Below are positions 17,784-27,166 of a stretch of DNA of 59,760 nucleotides, piece by piece (positions within the stretch are counted from its first letter, which is position 1; every line of letters begins with the position of its first letter). The stretch is from Chryseobacterium sp. 39-10 (lineage in GTDB: Bacteria; Bacteroidota; Bacteroidia; Flavobacteriales; Weeksellaceae): assembly GCA_001898255.1 (NCBI GenBank), contig MKTK01000024.1:1-59760 (forward strand), read 5' to 3'. A program made the translations under genes and the position numbers. Below the pieces are notes generated by a model. It was not told the origin of the DNA. It ran no database searches and saw only the letters and a program-made list of their open reading frames with translations.

Positions 17784-18419
17784 TTAAATATTGGGTTGTG
17801 GAGTTGTACGCAAATACGGTTTTACTTCGGTGTATCCTTTCGGGAATTTCCCCGGAATATCTTCCGTTTTAATGGCAGGCACCACAATAACATCTTCACC
17901 ATATTTCCAGTCGGCGGGCGTTGCGACCTGATAATTGGCGGTTAATTGTAATGAATCGATAACGCGCAAGATCTCGTCGAAATTCCGACCGGTCGATGCA
18001 GGATAGGTCAGGGTTAGCTTCACTTTTTTATCAGGCCCGATGATGAATACTGAACGCACAGTTGCCGTTGCATTCGCATTGGGATGAATCATGTCGTAAA
18101 GTTCAGCAATTTTGTGATCGGTATCGGCAATGATTGGGAAATTAACCGATGTATTTTGGGTTTCATTGATGTCATTGATCCACTCCAGATGCTCTTCCAG
18201 CGGATCAACACTTAGTGCCATAGCTTTAACACCTCTTTTTTCAAAATCTCCTTTTAATTTAGCAGTTCGTCCCAATTCAGTGGTACAAACCGGTGTAAAA
18301 TCTGAAGGGTGCGAAAAAAACACTACCCATTGGTCGCCGATAAAATCGTGAAAATCAATTTCTCCTACTGTCGTTTGCGCCTTAAAGTTGGGCGCTTCAT
18401 CTCCTAATCTTAAACTCAT
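17784..18419 (-). CDS. 1-Cys peroxiredoxin (Prx6 type)
   Basis: Reduces peroxides in the cytoplasm, 211 aa. Peroxidatic Cys45 lies in SDFTPVCTTELG. No other Cys is present, so it is a 1-Cys enzyme that needs an external thiol. The Prx6-type C-terminal extension (WKYGEDVIVVPAIKTEDIPGKFPKGYTEVKPYLRTTP) is complete. A promoter box TAAATTTG is seen 42 bases upstream. Confidence 0.95.
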   Translation of the reverse strand: MSLRLGDEAPNFKAQTTVGEIDFHDFIGDQWVVFFSHPSDFTPVCTTELGRTAKLKGDFEKRGVKAMALSVDPLEEHLEWINDINETQNTSVNFPIIADTDHKIAELYDMIHPNANATATVRSVFIIGPDKKVKLTLTYPASTGRNFDEILRVIDSLQLTANYQVATPADWKYGEDVIVVPAIKTEDIPGKFPKGYTEVKPYLRTTPQPNI

Positions 18420-18460
18420 TTTATTAAATTTTTTGTTGTTAAAATAAACGTTTTACCAAA

Positions 18461-18468
18461 CAAATTTA
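18461..18468 (-). promoter_or_regulatory. -7 box of the peroxiredoxin gene
   Basis: TAAATTTG on -, matching TAnnTTTG, 42 bases before the start codon. No clear -33 TTG. Confidence 0.5.
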
Positions 18469-18617
18469 GCAGTTTTTATTTCGAACAGCATTTATTTTGC
18501 AGAAAATTATTGTTTTTTTAACGTAATACAGAGCAGTTCAGCTTTTACTTTGGGAAAATTCTTGTTGCTGTTTTGTCGTTTATTTCGTGGTTACTTTGGA
18601 GGTTGTGGCACATTCAA

Positions 18618-18658
18618 TCAAAAAAGAGAGAGGAGCAACATCTGTTGAAGCTCTTTTG
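18618..18658 (-). terminator. possible terminator after the esterase gene
   Basis: On -, an imperfect hairpin with inner CAACA-GA-TGTTG and outer AAAAGAG / CTCTTTT-like arms, ending in TCTTTTTT, 40-80 bases past the esterase stop. Confidence 0.5.
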
Positions 18659-18697
18659 AAATGAACAAAAAGTATAAACTGGATGTAAGAAACTTAC

Positions 18698-19516
18698 TTA
18701 TTGCAAATGATTGAGCGTCCAGATCAGGGCTTTTTCTTTGGTTGCTCTGAAAATGGTTTTATGGGTCTCCTTACTTTCATCAGCATACTTCCAATGGATG
18801 GAAGGGGAGTTTTTTTGCTGAAGAATTTGGGAGAGCTCGCGCACAGTGCCTGAAATATCTGTCGCATCGGAACCGGCAAACCAAAATGTTTTCAATGCAG
18901 GGGGAAATTTGTCCAGATAGCTATTTGCATTTTTCACCAGATACTGATTATTCCACCAAACAGAAGGATCGAAAGCAATATAGAAATCGAATAATTCGGG
19001 TGTTAGCAAGAAGGTTTCGGTCACGAAAAGACCGGCCAGCGATTCACCGATGATTCCTTTTTTTGCAGAAGTTCTGTAGCGCTTATTGATTTCGGGTATC
19101 AGTTCATTTTGAATAAAATTTCGAAATGCTTCAGATTCGCCCACAACAGGGGCAATTTTTTTATCTCGTTTTACCGTTGTGGGTCCGGTTAAATCTCGTC
19201 TTCTTTGGGTGTTTTCGATGCCGACCAATAGGGTGGCCGGAATTTTTTTAGATTTAATCAGCGTATCTAGTGTATTGGCAACATGCGGGAAATCCTCTTC
19301 AACGCCGCCATCGGGCATGTATAAAACCATGAGTGAATCCTTACCCACGTTATATTCAGGTGGCGTCCACACGTTGATGGTTCGTAGTTCTCCCAATGGT
19401 TTCGATTGGATGGTAAATGTTTGGTGCTCTGGCACAGGATCAAGCGATTGACAAGAAAAGAGAAGACTCGTGAAAAGCAAAGTACCTGTCAATAAAAGGA
19501 AACGAAGAGATTTCAT
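18698..19516 (-). CDS. alpha/beta-hydrolase fold esterase, putative lipoprotein
   Basis: Esterase-D/ferric-enterobactin-esterase-like hydrolase, about 272 aa. The start is set at the ATG at 19516 (MKSLRFLLL), which gives a lipoprotein signal ending LLFSCQS; a longer frame from 19585 would add 23 residues ahead of the signal. Fold and catalytic marks: YMPDGGVEEDFPHV, then GIIGESLAGLF with nucleophile Ser in GESLAG, FDPSVWW, and a late His in ESKETHKTIF. Likely periplasmic or surface-attached. Substrate unknown; candidates are acyl esters or siderophore esters. Confidence 0.88.
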   Translation of the reverse strand: MKSLRFLLLTGTLLFTSLLFSCQSLDPVPEHQTFTIQSKPLGELRTINVWTPPEYNVGKDSLMVLYMPDGGVEEDFPHVANTLDTLIKSKKIPATLLVGIENTQRRRDLTGPTTVKRDKKIAPVVGESEAFRNFIQNELIPEINKRYRTSAKKGIIGESLAGLFVTETFLLTPELFDFYIAFDPSVWWNNQYLVKNANSYLDKFPPALKTFWFAGSDATDISGTVRELSQILQQKNSPSIHWKYADESKETHKTIFRATKEKALIWTLNHLQ

Positions 19517-19677
19517 GGCATTTATCTTATTTTGAATTTGATGTTTTATTTTCAAAACTTTGCTAAGATACTGTTTTTGATGCATGCGGTGATGATTTAG
19601 TATTAATAAAATGCGGGATATTTCTACCCCGCATATTCAAAATTGGCCTTTGTAATTGCCGAATTAATGTTAAAAAC

Positions 19678-20184
19678 TTAATTCCAGAATGTCCATTGTG
19701 TCCCATTGTACACCACCAATTGTTGCGCTTTGGTATCAAAAACAATTGTTCCCGGCTCCGGGTTAAGAATATTCAGGTGTGGCGAATCGACTTTGGGCAA
19801 TACCATTGCCTTATTGTTGTCTTCCAAAACCAGAATTCCAGGAGTGCTGGTGGGTGCTCCAATGGATACTTTCGCATTTGAACGCTCGGTTAAGGGAGTT
19901 TGCAATGCGAGATTTACGGCTCCGGCATTGATACTTAGGTCTTGCCAACTGCCTGTTGGAATTAGTTTTACTTTTACCTTTTTAGCGTTAGCATCATAAA
20001 TGAGAGTGCCCGCGACATGATTTGCCGTGGAAGTAACCCAGGGCAGAATTAATCCACGGTTGCCCGATTCAAAATCTAAAGAAGCAGAAACACTTGATAC
20101 AGATGGTTTGCCAATGGCGACCTGAGCGTTTGCATTATTGCTCAAAAGTGTGCCCAGAATAGTGGCTAAAATTATTTTTTTCAT
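19678..20184 (-). CDS. secreted protein with tail-fibre-like repeats, unknown function
   Basis: 168 aa with signal peptide MKKIILATILGTLLSNNANA. Two copies of a short module occur: AGTLIYDANAKKVKVKLIPTGSW and PGTIVFDTKAQQLVVYNGTQW, of the form GxLxYDxxxxxLxVYxGxxW. The same module ends the neighbouring lectin protein. Such modules are frequent in Bacteroidota surface proteins. It follows the lectin gene by 10 bases on the same strand, so the two are surely co-transcribed. Confidence 0.82.
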   Translation of the reverse strand: MKKIILATILGTLLSNNANAQVAIGKPSVSSVSASLDFESGNRGLILPWVTSTANHVAGTLIYDANAKKVKVKLIPTGSWQDLSINAGAVNLALQTPLTERSNAKVSIGAPTSTPGILVLEDNNKAMVLPKVDSPHLNILNPEPGTIVFDTKAQQLVVYNGTQWTFWN

Positions 20185-20194
20185 AATGTTTTTT

Positions 20195-21661
20195 TTAGTT
20201 GATTAAACGATCCGGGCATGCCTGATAGGTGATACATTTCCAATAGCCACCTGCTGCGGGATTGGCTGCTTCATTATACACATACATTTTCAAACAGTTG
20301 GCTTCAACGTCAAATACCAGCATTCCCTGTTGCGGATTTACCAGTGCATCCACCTCTGCTGATGTGGCGATTCGGTTAATTACAAAACCCTTGGTCTTGG
20401 ATTCCAAGGCCAGCCATCCTCCTTTGCGAACCATTGGCCATTGTGCAGCATCTGCAGCACCCGCTCTTCCCAATGAAGTAATTCCCATATTGGTACTTAG
20501 CGCAGCACCGGTAACTCCTGGTTTATTGCAGGCACAGCCAGCAGTAGTCGAAGCAATTTTTGATTGACCGATTCCCTGACCAATTTTTCCGTCCACATCG
20601 GCAATACCACCTGGGTTCACAATGACAGGCACACCGGATGAATTTACCGCTGACGTAATTTTACCTGCAGAATTGATTTGTGATGCAATCACGTTATCTG
20701 CACCTTCTATCGAGTCGGGGCAACCATCGCCATCAGAATCCAGATCTAAATAATCTGGTATTCCGTCACCATCAGTATCTAGCAATGCAGGGAAATCTGA
20801 ACAGAGATCAGTAAATTTAATACGTTGATCATTATTTGCAGCACCTGTGGATGCGGTGTAACCATAGTAAACTTGCAAAGTACCGCCGAAGTAATTATTT
20901 TTTAAATCGTTTAGAGACGTGAAGGTGAAAGAACCTGCAGGTGTTACAACTACAGGATTTCCCGTTTCAACCGTATAAGAAAGCGTGAGGGTAGCGAGAT
21001 TCCATCTGATTACCACATTATGCCACTTTCCATCTTCCAACTCGCCCAAGCTTATAGGAGAGCTCATCATTCCTGCGCCTGAACCTAATGCAGTTTTCCA
21101 AATGGTTCCATGGTCATCTGTAATATCATTAAAGTTTTCATTATACCAAGTGTCCAGTTCCATCGCAATACCGTTCTGAATTCCCATGGCACCTAATCCC
21201 TGTCCATCTGCACCAAAAGCCGAGGTTCCGTTGGGATCATTATGAAAAACAGCTGCAATACCATCAGCTCCGTTCGTTGTTTTTGTTCCTAAATAGGCCT
21301 GGTAAGTTAATGTGAAACTTTTAGAAAAATCAATTTTACCTAGGGACCAAATCTGCCCATGCTGATTGTTGAGCGCTTTGGTGAGCTGTACCTGGTAGGG
21401 AAGTGAAGATTCTACACCGGTAGGGTCATCATATACCTGCACTGCATCGGAGTTAATGGAGAAAAGATCGGTCATATCTCCTGTGATACCGTTTTCGATG
21501 CAGTCTAAAATTCCGTCGTTGTCATTATCGGCGTCATCAATATTACGGATTCCGTCGTTGTCAATATCGCCGTAAGGGTCTGTAACGCGTATCGACTGTG
21601 CATTAACTTGAACAATACCAAGCAATGCAATAATTGAAAAATAGTTGAATATCTTTTTCAT
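20195..21661 (-). CDS. secreted L-type lectin-like protein with Ca2+-binding repeats
   Basis: 488 aa. Signal peptide to about VNAQ. Asp-rich thrombospondin type 3-like repeats open the mature protein (DIDNDGIRNIDDADNDNDGI) and recur after the lectin domain (DTDGDGIPDYLDLDSDGDG). Between them (about 75-290) is a legume-lectin-like domain with FSKSFTLTYQAYLG, GADGIAAVFHNDP and AMELDTWYNENF, the usual Asp and Asn ligands for Ca2+ and sugar. The C-terminus carries the QQGMLVFDVEANCLKMYVYN module shared with the 168-aa neighbour. Likely surface-exposed glycan binding or adhesion. Confidence 0.88.
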   Translation of the reverse strand: MKKIFNYFSIIALLGIVQVNAQSIRVTDPYGDIDNDGIRNIDDADNDNDGILDCIENGITGDMTDLFSINSDAVQVYDDPTGVESSLPYQVQLTKALNNQHGQIWSLGKIDFSKSFTLTYQAYLGTKTTNGADGIAAVFHNDPNGTSAFGADGQGLGAMGIQNGIAMELDTWYNENFNDITDDHGTIWKTALGSGAGMMSSPISLGELEDGKWHNVVIRWNLATLTLSYTVETGNPVVVTPAGSFTFTSLNDLKNNYFGGTLQVYYGYTASTGAANNDQRIKFTDLCSDFPALLDTDGDGIPDYLDLDSDGDGCPDSIEGADNVIASQINSAGKITSAVNSSGVPVIVNPGGIADVDGKIGQGIGQSKIASTTAGCACNKPGVTGAALSTNMGITSLGRAGAADAAQWPMVRKGGWLALESKTKGFVINRIATSAEVDALVNPQQGMLVFDVEANCLKMYVYNEAANPAAGGYWKCITYQACPDRLIN

Positions 21662-21808
21662 TAAATGTTTTTTTGAGGTTTTTACGTTTTTTTAAGTTGG
21701 ATACAATAATCCCACCCCTTTTCCTTTCTGAAGAAATGGGTTTTTAAGAATAGCTAAGCAGGGGCTGCAGGACTGAATAAATCTGGAAGCCACTACTACA
21801 ATGAAAGA

Positions 21809-22423
21809 TTAGCAGTGAGGTGGTGGCCGTACTTTGAAAAGGCGAAGATATACTGATAATACAAAAGATGGATCGTAAAAAACAATCTTTTGCTTTTGTG
21901 TTTTTACGGTGGAAAAATCGCTGTATGCGATGTGTCTGTATTCCCCTTGTTGTAAATGATTATTAGGTGTTGGCGCAGCTGCAATCCAATATTTCAGCGT
22001 AGGGGTAAACTGCGAGTCATCATAGGGATCAGTGATCTTTATTTTGCTGGCTGGCTGTTTCTGGGGTTGAGGGTTCTTCTTCTTGGTAATCACTTTCTCG
22101 GCGCTCTGCTCACCTTTCGGTTCAGCATCAATCAGCTTTTCCTGTTCAGATGAGGTGTTGTAGGCAGAAGTGGTAATTGCGACAATGTTAATGTCACTTC
22201 CCTTTTTGACGACTGCACCACCCGTAATGTACAGATTGGGCTGATCTTCATTTGCAAAACTAATAATAGCTTCTTCCTTGATTACTAAGAGAGAAGAATC
22301 ACTAACATAAATTTGTGCAAAATAGGGCGATGGGAAAAAATACAGCAGTAGTAAAAAGACAATCAGGGACAGTCTTTTCTTCGAGGTACTACAGTACTTC
22401 CGAAAGAATATTTTCTTCGTCAA
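21809..22423 (-). CDS. secreted protein of unknown function, TTG start
   Basis: About 204 aa. The frame is open to an ATG at 22474, but a good promoter box (TATATTTG on -, 22445-22452) lies inside that stretch, so the TTG at 22423 is the better start (MTKKIFFRKYC...). A basic N-terminus and a strong hydrophobic segment (LSLIVFLLLLYFFPSPYFA) form a signal peptide. The mature part has LYITGGAVVKKGSD, a charged linker (about 100-130), and ITDPYDD, resembling VTDPYGD at the start of the lectin protein. First of three genes in a surface-protein cluster. Confidence 0.7.
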   Translation of the reverse strand: MTKKIFFRKYCSTSKKRLSLIVFLLLLYFFPSPYFAQIYVSDSSLLVIKEEAIISFANEDQPNLYITGGAVVKKGSDINIVAITTSAYNTSSEQEKLIDAEPKGEQSAEKVITKKKNPQPQKQPASKIKITDPYDDSQFTPTLKYWIAAAPTPNNHLQQGEYRHIAYSDFSTVKTQKQKIVFYDPSFVLSVYLRLFKVRPPPHC

Positions 22424-22444
22424 TTTGTGTTTTTTGTGTTTCCA

Positions 22445-22452
22445 CAAATATA
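22445..22452 (-). promoter_or_regulatory. -7 box of the surface-protein cluster
   Basis: TATATTTG on -, 22 bases before the TTG at 22423. It decides the start of the 204-aa protein. Confidence 0.5.
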
Positions 22453-22474
22453 GTACAAATCCCCATATGTGCAA

Positions 22475-22778
22475 ATTAATTGTATATTAATTTTTTGAAA
22501 ATGAATATTTTGCAGAAAAATTACCTTGTTGTTTGCATGGCAAAGCTGGAAGAAATGTTGGTGAATTAAGGTATTTGTTGTGTCAAATGTACGAGTTGAA
22601 GGAGATAAGTAACGTCGAAAAAAGGATCGTTTTTATGGTGTTTAATTGGTGTAAATATTGATTTTCGATAACATAAACCGTATATCAAAGTACCTTTTTT
22701 ACTACATCACATTATAAAAACAGAAGATCCGCCTCAATAAAGAGACGGATCCTTCCTTAAAAATCCCTAATACAAAAT
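22475..22778. other. intergenic region
   Basis: Holds the region upstream of the surface-protein cluster and, at 22726-22751, the terminator of the next gene. Nothing else is seen. Confidence 0.5.
22726..22751 (-). terminator. terminator of the 196-aa secreted protein gene
   Basis: On -: GATCCGTCTC - TTTATT - GAGGCGGATC, one G-T pair, followed by TTCTGTTTTT. Confidence 0.75.
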
Positions 22779-23369
22779 TTATTTTAATGAGAAAATCTTG
22801 TCGAAACTATTGCCTTCCATCTTTACACTGATGATGTAATTTTTGGAGGTTTCAGGGTTCAGGTCAAATACCATATTCACGCTTCCGTCTGCATTCATTT
22901 GATCCTGATAGTACCTGTTGTACTGAAGGTCATACACCGAAATATTGACCGCACCGGTGATATTCGGGATGTACATTTTAACTTTGTTTCCGTCCATGGT
23001 AAACTGTGGCTTCACCACGGTTGAAACAGGAACGTCATCTACCACTACTTTTTTGTTGTTGATATTGATTTTATAACGCTCCATTTTTCCGTTAGATTCT
23101 GCTACCAGAAAATAATTTCCTGCCGGCATTTCTGCAAGGTCATATGCTTTCACAATATGATCTTCACTGGTCACTTTTTCGGAATATATCTCGCTTTGTG
23201 CATCATTGTATAAGTAAAGTGCCACATTTTGTGCATTGGTTATTTTGAAGGCAACTTTGGTGTTGGTCACTTTTTCAAAAGAAAGAGAAAAGTCAACATC
23301 CTTTGCAAATGCATTTCCGGAAAGAAACAGCGCAGCTGCCAACATTCCTGATTTGATTAAATTTTTCAT
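22779..23369 (-). CDS. secreted protein, DUF3244/T9SS-like beta domains
   Basis: 196 aa with signal peptide MKNLIKSGMLAAALFLSGNAFA. The mature protein is beta-rich, with two Ig-like units: VALYLYNDAQSEIYSEKV...LAEMPAGNYFLVAE and VNISVYDLQYNRYYQDQ...YIISVKMEGNSFDKIFSLK. Each resembles the fold of C-terminal sorting domains, but the final residues lack the usual basic end. A promoter box TACCTTTG is at 23398-23405. Role unknown; abundant small proteins of this type occur in the periplasm of Chryseobacterium relatives. Confidence 0.82.
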   Translation of the reverse strand: MKNLIKSGMLAAALFLSGNAFAKDVDFSLSFEKVTNTKVAFKITNAQNVALYLYNDAQSEIYSEKVTSEDHIVKAYDLAEMPAGNYFLVAESNGKMERYKININNKKVVVDDVPVSTVVKPQFTMDGNKVKMYIPNITGAVNISVYDLQYNRYYQDQMNADGSVNMVFDLNPETSKNYIISVKMEGNSFDKIFSLK

Positions 23370-23397
23370 ACTCTTTTATTTTAATTGTTTGGTGAAA

Positions 23398-23405
23398 CAA
23401 AGGTA
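23398..23405 (-). promoter_or_regulatory. -7 box of the 196-aa protein gene
   Basis: TACCTTTG on -, 29 bases before the start codon; a TTG on - at 23429-23431 lies 23 bases further upstream. Confidence 0.5.
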
Positions 23406-23464
23406 GACGAGGAACAAAAAAGTTTTTACAATACAATTTTCTGATTTATGTATTATTTTAACAC

Positions 23465-23472
23465 TACATTTG
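23465..23472 (+). promoter_or_regulatory. -7 box of the AraC-type gene
   Basis: TACATTTG, 45 bases before the ATG at 23518; the upstream gene is transcribed divergently from its own box. Confidence 0.5.
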
Positions 23473-23517
23473 TATTGTTGTATTAATTGTTGTTAATATG
23501 CAATAATATTTAATGAG

Positions 23518-24390
23518 ATGAAACATTTAAGTCCGAGTTTTGAAGCCATTAAACCCAGTATTTCAAGCAGTTTCAGGTTTTTGAAATTCTTAAACAATGC
23601 CAATATAAAATCCCATGTTTGGCATTATCACCCAGAAATTGAGCTGATCTTCGTTGGAGGTGGTTCCGGCAAACGACAGATCGGCAGCAGCATTTCCTAT
23701 TACACAGACGGTGATTTGATTCTTATAGGCAGCAATCTTCCGCATTGCGGGTTAACCGATGAAACCACCAATAACGAATATGAAGTCGTGATCCAGTTTC
23801 TGCCCGAATTCCTGGGTGAAAATTTTTGGGATCATACGGAAATGAGTCGCATTAAAACATTGCTCACCACTGCCCAGGCCGGAATTGTTTTTGGTGAAAA
23901 AACTAAAAAGAAAGTGCAGCAAACCATCGAACATATGGCGGAAGCATCGCCATTGCTTAAACTTACCAAACTCTTGGAAGTGCTCGATACACTTGCAACA
24001 ACCGATGATTTTGAATTGCTCAACGGTGGAAAATACCATTTTCATACCCAGGTGGAAGATAATGACCGGATCAACCTGATTTTTAACTTTGTGAAAGATC
24101 ATTTCCGCGAACAGATTAGCGTGGACGAAGTGGCAGCGCTTACCAACCTTACCGTCCCTTCTTTTTGCAGATATTTTAAGAAGGTAACCAACAAAACATT
24201 CACTCATTTTGTAAACGAATACCGCATTACCCACTCCCTCAAACTGTTGGCTGAGCAACCGTTAAGTATTACCGATATTTGCTATGAAAGCGGTTTTAAT
24301 AATTTCAGCTATTTCAACAGGACTTTTAAATCTTTTACCGGAAAAAGCCCGATGGAGTACCGAAAAGAATTCAGAAATATAGTGGATTAA
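23518..24390 (+). CDS. AraC-family regulator with cupin sensor domain
   Basis: 290 aa. The N-terminal cupin domain (about 15-120) has HVWHYHPEIELIFVGGGSGKRQIG, typical of sugar or small-molecule sensors of this family. The C-terminal AraC DNA-binding domain (about 190-288) has two HTH units: ISVDEVAALTNLTVPSFCRYFKKVTNKTF and LSITDICYESGFNNFSYFNRTFKSFTGKSPMEYRK. Intact. Its target is not evident. It is divergent from the secreted-protein gene and convergent with the TonB receptor. Confidence 0.93.
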   Translation: MKHLSPSFEAIKPSISSSFRFLKFLNNANIKSHVWHYHPEIELIFVGGGSGKRQIGSSISYYTDGDLILIGSNLPHCGLTDETTNNEYEVVIQFLPEFLGENFWDHTEMSRIKTLLTTAQAGIVFGEKTKKKVQQTIEHMAEASPLLKLTKLLEVLDTLATTDDFELLNGGKYHFHTQVEDNDRINLIFNFVKDHFREQISVDEVAALTNLTVPSFCRYFKKVTNKTFTHFVNEYRITHSLKLLAEQPLSITDICYESGFNNFSYFNRTFKSFTGKSPMEYRKEFRNIVD

Positions 24391-24404
24391 AATTAATCTA
24401 TTCA

Positions 24405-24443
24405 AGAAAAAAACCAGTTCTCATATTGAGAACTGGTTTTTTT
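24405..24443. terminator. bidirectional terminator
   Basis: Perfect stem AAAAAACCAGTTCTCA / TGAGAACTGGTTTTTT around TAT, between the convergent AraC and TonB-receptor genes. Confidence 0.9.
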
Positions 24444-24460
24444 GGTCAATAATGTTGATA

Positions 24461-27040
24461 TTACATTGGTCCCTGCTGGTCGTCGTCACCAGAGGCATTG
24501 CTGTTGATGTCTTTTTTCTTTTTCGGCAGATCAATTTTTTCGCCTTGTTTAAAGCGATAGGTCAGCGAAATGCTGAATTGTCGTGGTTGCCATTGCATTT
24601 CCAAATCTCTTGTAAACTGAGCATTATCCGAGTAAATTTGCATTCTTCGGGTGTTGAAAACATCGCGAACATTGAAAGCAATGGTTCCGTTCCCTTTCCA
24701 GATGGTTTGCGATGCGCCCAAATCGAAACCGTACATCGCTTTTCGTTCGTTCATCGCGGTTTTCTCCGGAGCTCTGTAAAACGACTGAATTTGTACGCTC
24801 AAATTCTTTGTCGGTCTAAAGGTATTGTTGAAACGAATTCTATACGAAAACCCACTTCCAGAAAAATCATTCAACGTGAGGGGGTTGTTTGGGAAAAGGT
24901 TGTAGGAACCTTCGTTTTTATAGCCATAAAGATCAGCCGAAAGCATCATTTTCCACCATCGGAAAGGGTCGTAAGATCCATTCAAATCTAAACCATAATT
25001 GGTGTCGCTACCCACATTAAACGGGATCGTATTAATTGCTCCCGATTCATCCGCGTATTGGTAGCGATTTTCTTCGTCTTGAGATTTTTTGAAGTATAAA
25101 GTCGGATTAAAAGTAATTTTACTTTTTGACAAACTATAGCCCAACTCGAAGGAGTTTTCGTAAGAAGGGTTGAGGTCTGGGTTTCCTCGGAAATAATTTC
25201 GGTTGTCGTCAAAAGACATAAAAGGAATCATCGAAAAAGCCCGTGGCCGATTTATTCTTCTGGCATAATTCAACAACAGTTGATTGTTCTTGCTCAACTC
25301 ATAACTTAAGAATACAGACGGAAAAAACTGGGTGTAATTCTTTCGAACTTCTGGTTCTGCAATTGGTGATGCAGTGGAAGGATCATACTTGGTGAAATCG
25401 ATATTGATGGAGGAAGTCTCACTTCTTAAACCCAATTGATAGCCCATTTTTTCTGCAATCTTACCTTTGTACTGTGCATAGATTCCCAAAATATTCTCGG
25501 AGTAGATCGTATTACTCGTAAAATCGTAGCGTGTGTAAAAAGGTGCACCGTCATTGCTTTGATTCACGAAATAATCGTAGGTATTTTTGTTGTAATCGTA
25601 GCGCGCTCCTGCCTCCAGTTTGGACGAGGTTCCTATGGGTAGCTCATAATCTAATTTCCCAATGAACGTTTTTGTGGTGGATGCCGTCGTCACATTATTA
25701 ACCGAGTTTCCAGAGGGTTGAAGGATGTTTTCTACAAATGTATTTTGCACAATCTGGTTGTTGCCGTCGCTCTTGTTGGTTTGGAAACTACCAGAAAGAT
25801 TCAGTAGCTGTCCATTGTTTCCGATTTTTTGATCTAACCCAAAGTCAATCTGTGTAGCAAAGTTCTTGCTGTCGCCTAAACTGTTGCGCTCTCTCGTAAG
25901 ATTACTGAAAACGGAAGGTGTACTGTAGAGTCTTTCCTCATAGGTGTTAAGCGCATCTACCGTATTATTGAAACTCCTGATCATTCCCGAAAGATTAACC
26001 GAGGTTTTATCACTGATGTCGTGCACCAATCCGGCTGTCAAGTTATAGTTTTCGCCGGTTCTCTTGTTATTGCCGTCCTGGTTTGAAGTTTGGGTAAATG
26101 GAAACGCCGTAGACTTCAATAAGTTAAGATCATCCTTTCTGGTCATGTAGTTTTTGCTGGTACTTTCGTTTTTGTTGTATCCGCCGCCACCGTTCATGTA
26201 CCATGTCCAACTTCCTTTACGCCAGTTTAGGTTAGTGTTCAGGTTAGTTCTTGGCAGGTAACCGAGTGTTCCGGTAACCGATCCGTTGAAGCCCATTTTT
26301 TTATCTTTTTTAAGGATAATGTTGAGGATTCCCGCTGTACCACTGGCTTCAAATTTTGAAGATGGGTTGGTAATAACCTCAATTCGCTCGATCTGATCAG
26401 CCGGAATCGATTGCAATGCATTGGCGCCATCATCAATCCCAAGAAGGGAAGACGGTTTGCCGTTGATCAGGAATTTCACATTGCTGTTTCCACGCATCGA
26501 AACGGTTCCGTCGGTGTCCACCGAAACGGAGGGAACATTTGATAAAATGTCTTGCAGATTGCCGCCTTTGCTCACAATATCGAGTGACGGGTCATATACT
26601 TTTTTGTCGATTTCCACACGGTAGGGTTTCACGGCTTGTGCGACAATGGTGACGCCTTCAATGTTTTTGGTCGGGGTCAACGTGGCAGAACTTTCGGGCT
26701 CCACCTTGAAGCTGCCCAGATTTCCGGAGGTGGCAATCTGCTTGTTGAGTGTCGATTTTTTGAAGTCGATGGCTTCAATCGTAATATCATAATTCCCCGG
26801 AACCAGTTCCAGTTGGTATTCGCCTTTTTCGTTGGTCAGCGTGGCATCGCTGAAAAGTTTGTTCGCTTTGTTGCTGAAGGAAACCGATGCATAAGGAACA
26901 ACTTGGTTCTGCTGATCGGTAATTTTGCCGGATACATTCACTTTTTGCTGGGCAAAAGCCAATGAAGCAGCACCCAGAACAAATGTTAATCCTAATGTTC
27001 GTTTAATGATAACTGATGAAATCTCAATTCTATTTGTCAT
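24461..27040 (-). CDS. TonB-dependent outer-membrane receptor
   Basis: 859 aa. Signal peptide ends near SLAFAQ. Then a CarboxypepD_reg-like domain (KVNVSGKITDQQNQVVPYASVSF, about 33-115), the plug (KVYDPSLDIVSKGGNLQDILSNVPSVSVDTDGTVSMRG, about 140-240), and an OMP_b-brl_3 beta-barrel to the C-terminus. Active transport of an unknown substrate driven by TonB. No SusD partner is adjacent, unlike the fructan locus. A short charged tail (KKKDINSNASGDDDQQGPM) follows the last strand. Probably monocistronic. Confidence 0.92.
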   Translation of the reverse strand: MTNRIEISSVIIKRTLGLTFVLGAASLAFAQQKVNVSGKITDQQNQVVPYASVSFSNKANKLFSDATLTNEKGEYQLELVPGNYDITIEAIDFKKSTLNKQIATSGNLGSFKVEPESSATLTPTKNIEGVTIVAQAVKPYRVEIDKKVYDPSLDIVSKGGNLQDILSNVPSVSVDTDGTVSMRGNSNVKFLINGKPSSLLGIDDGANALQSIPADQIERIEVITNPSSKFEASGTAGILNIILKKDKKMGFNGSVTGTLGYLPRTNLNTNLNWRKGSWTWYMNGGGGYNKNESTSKNYMTRKDDLNLLKSTAFPFTQTSNQDGNNKRTGENYNLTAGLVHDISDKTSVNLSGMIRSFNNTVDALNTYEERLYSTPSVFSNLTRERNSLGDSKNFATQIDFGLDQKIGNNGQLLNLSGSFQTNKSDGNNQIVQNTFVENILQPSGNSVNNVTTASTTKTFIGKLDYELPIGTSSKLEAGARYDYNKNTYDYFVNQSNDGAPFYTRYDFTSNTIYSENILGIYAQYKGKIAEKMGYQLGLRSETSSINIDFTKYDPSTASPIAEPEVRKNYTQFFPSVFLSYELSKNNQLLLNYARRINRPRAFSMIPFMSFDDNRNYFRGNPDLNPSYENSFELGYSLSKSKITFNPTLYFKKSQDEENRYQYADESGAINTIPFNVGSDTNYGLDLNGSYDPFRWWKMMLSADLYGYKNEGSYNLFPNNPLTLNDFSGSGFSYRIRFNNTFRPTKNLSVQIQSFYRAPEKTAMNERKAMYGFDLGASQTIWKGNGTIAFNVRDVFNTRRMQIYSDNAQFTRDLEMQWQPRQFSISLTYRFKQGEKIDLPKKKKDINSNASGDDDQQGPM

Positions 27041-27166
27041 ACTTTTATTTTATACCCTTACAGATGGTTTTTTTACACTTTTGTTAAATGGGCGTGGCTA
27101 ATTTCCATTAATGGATGAACGATTTTTTTGAATCAGTCAACGATGCTCAAAATGCAGCCGTTGGTT

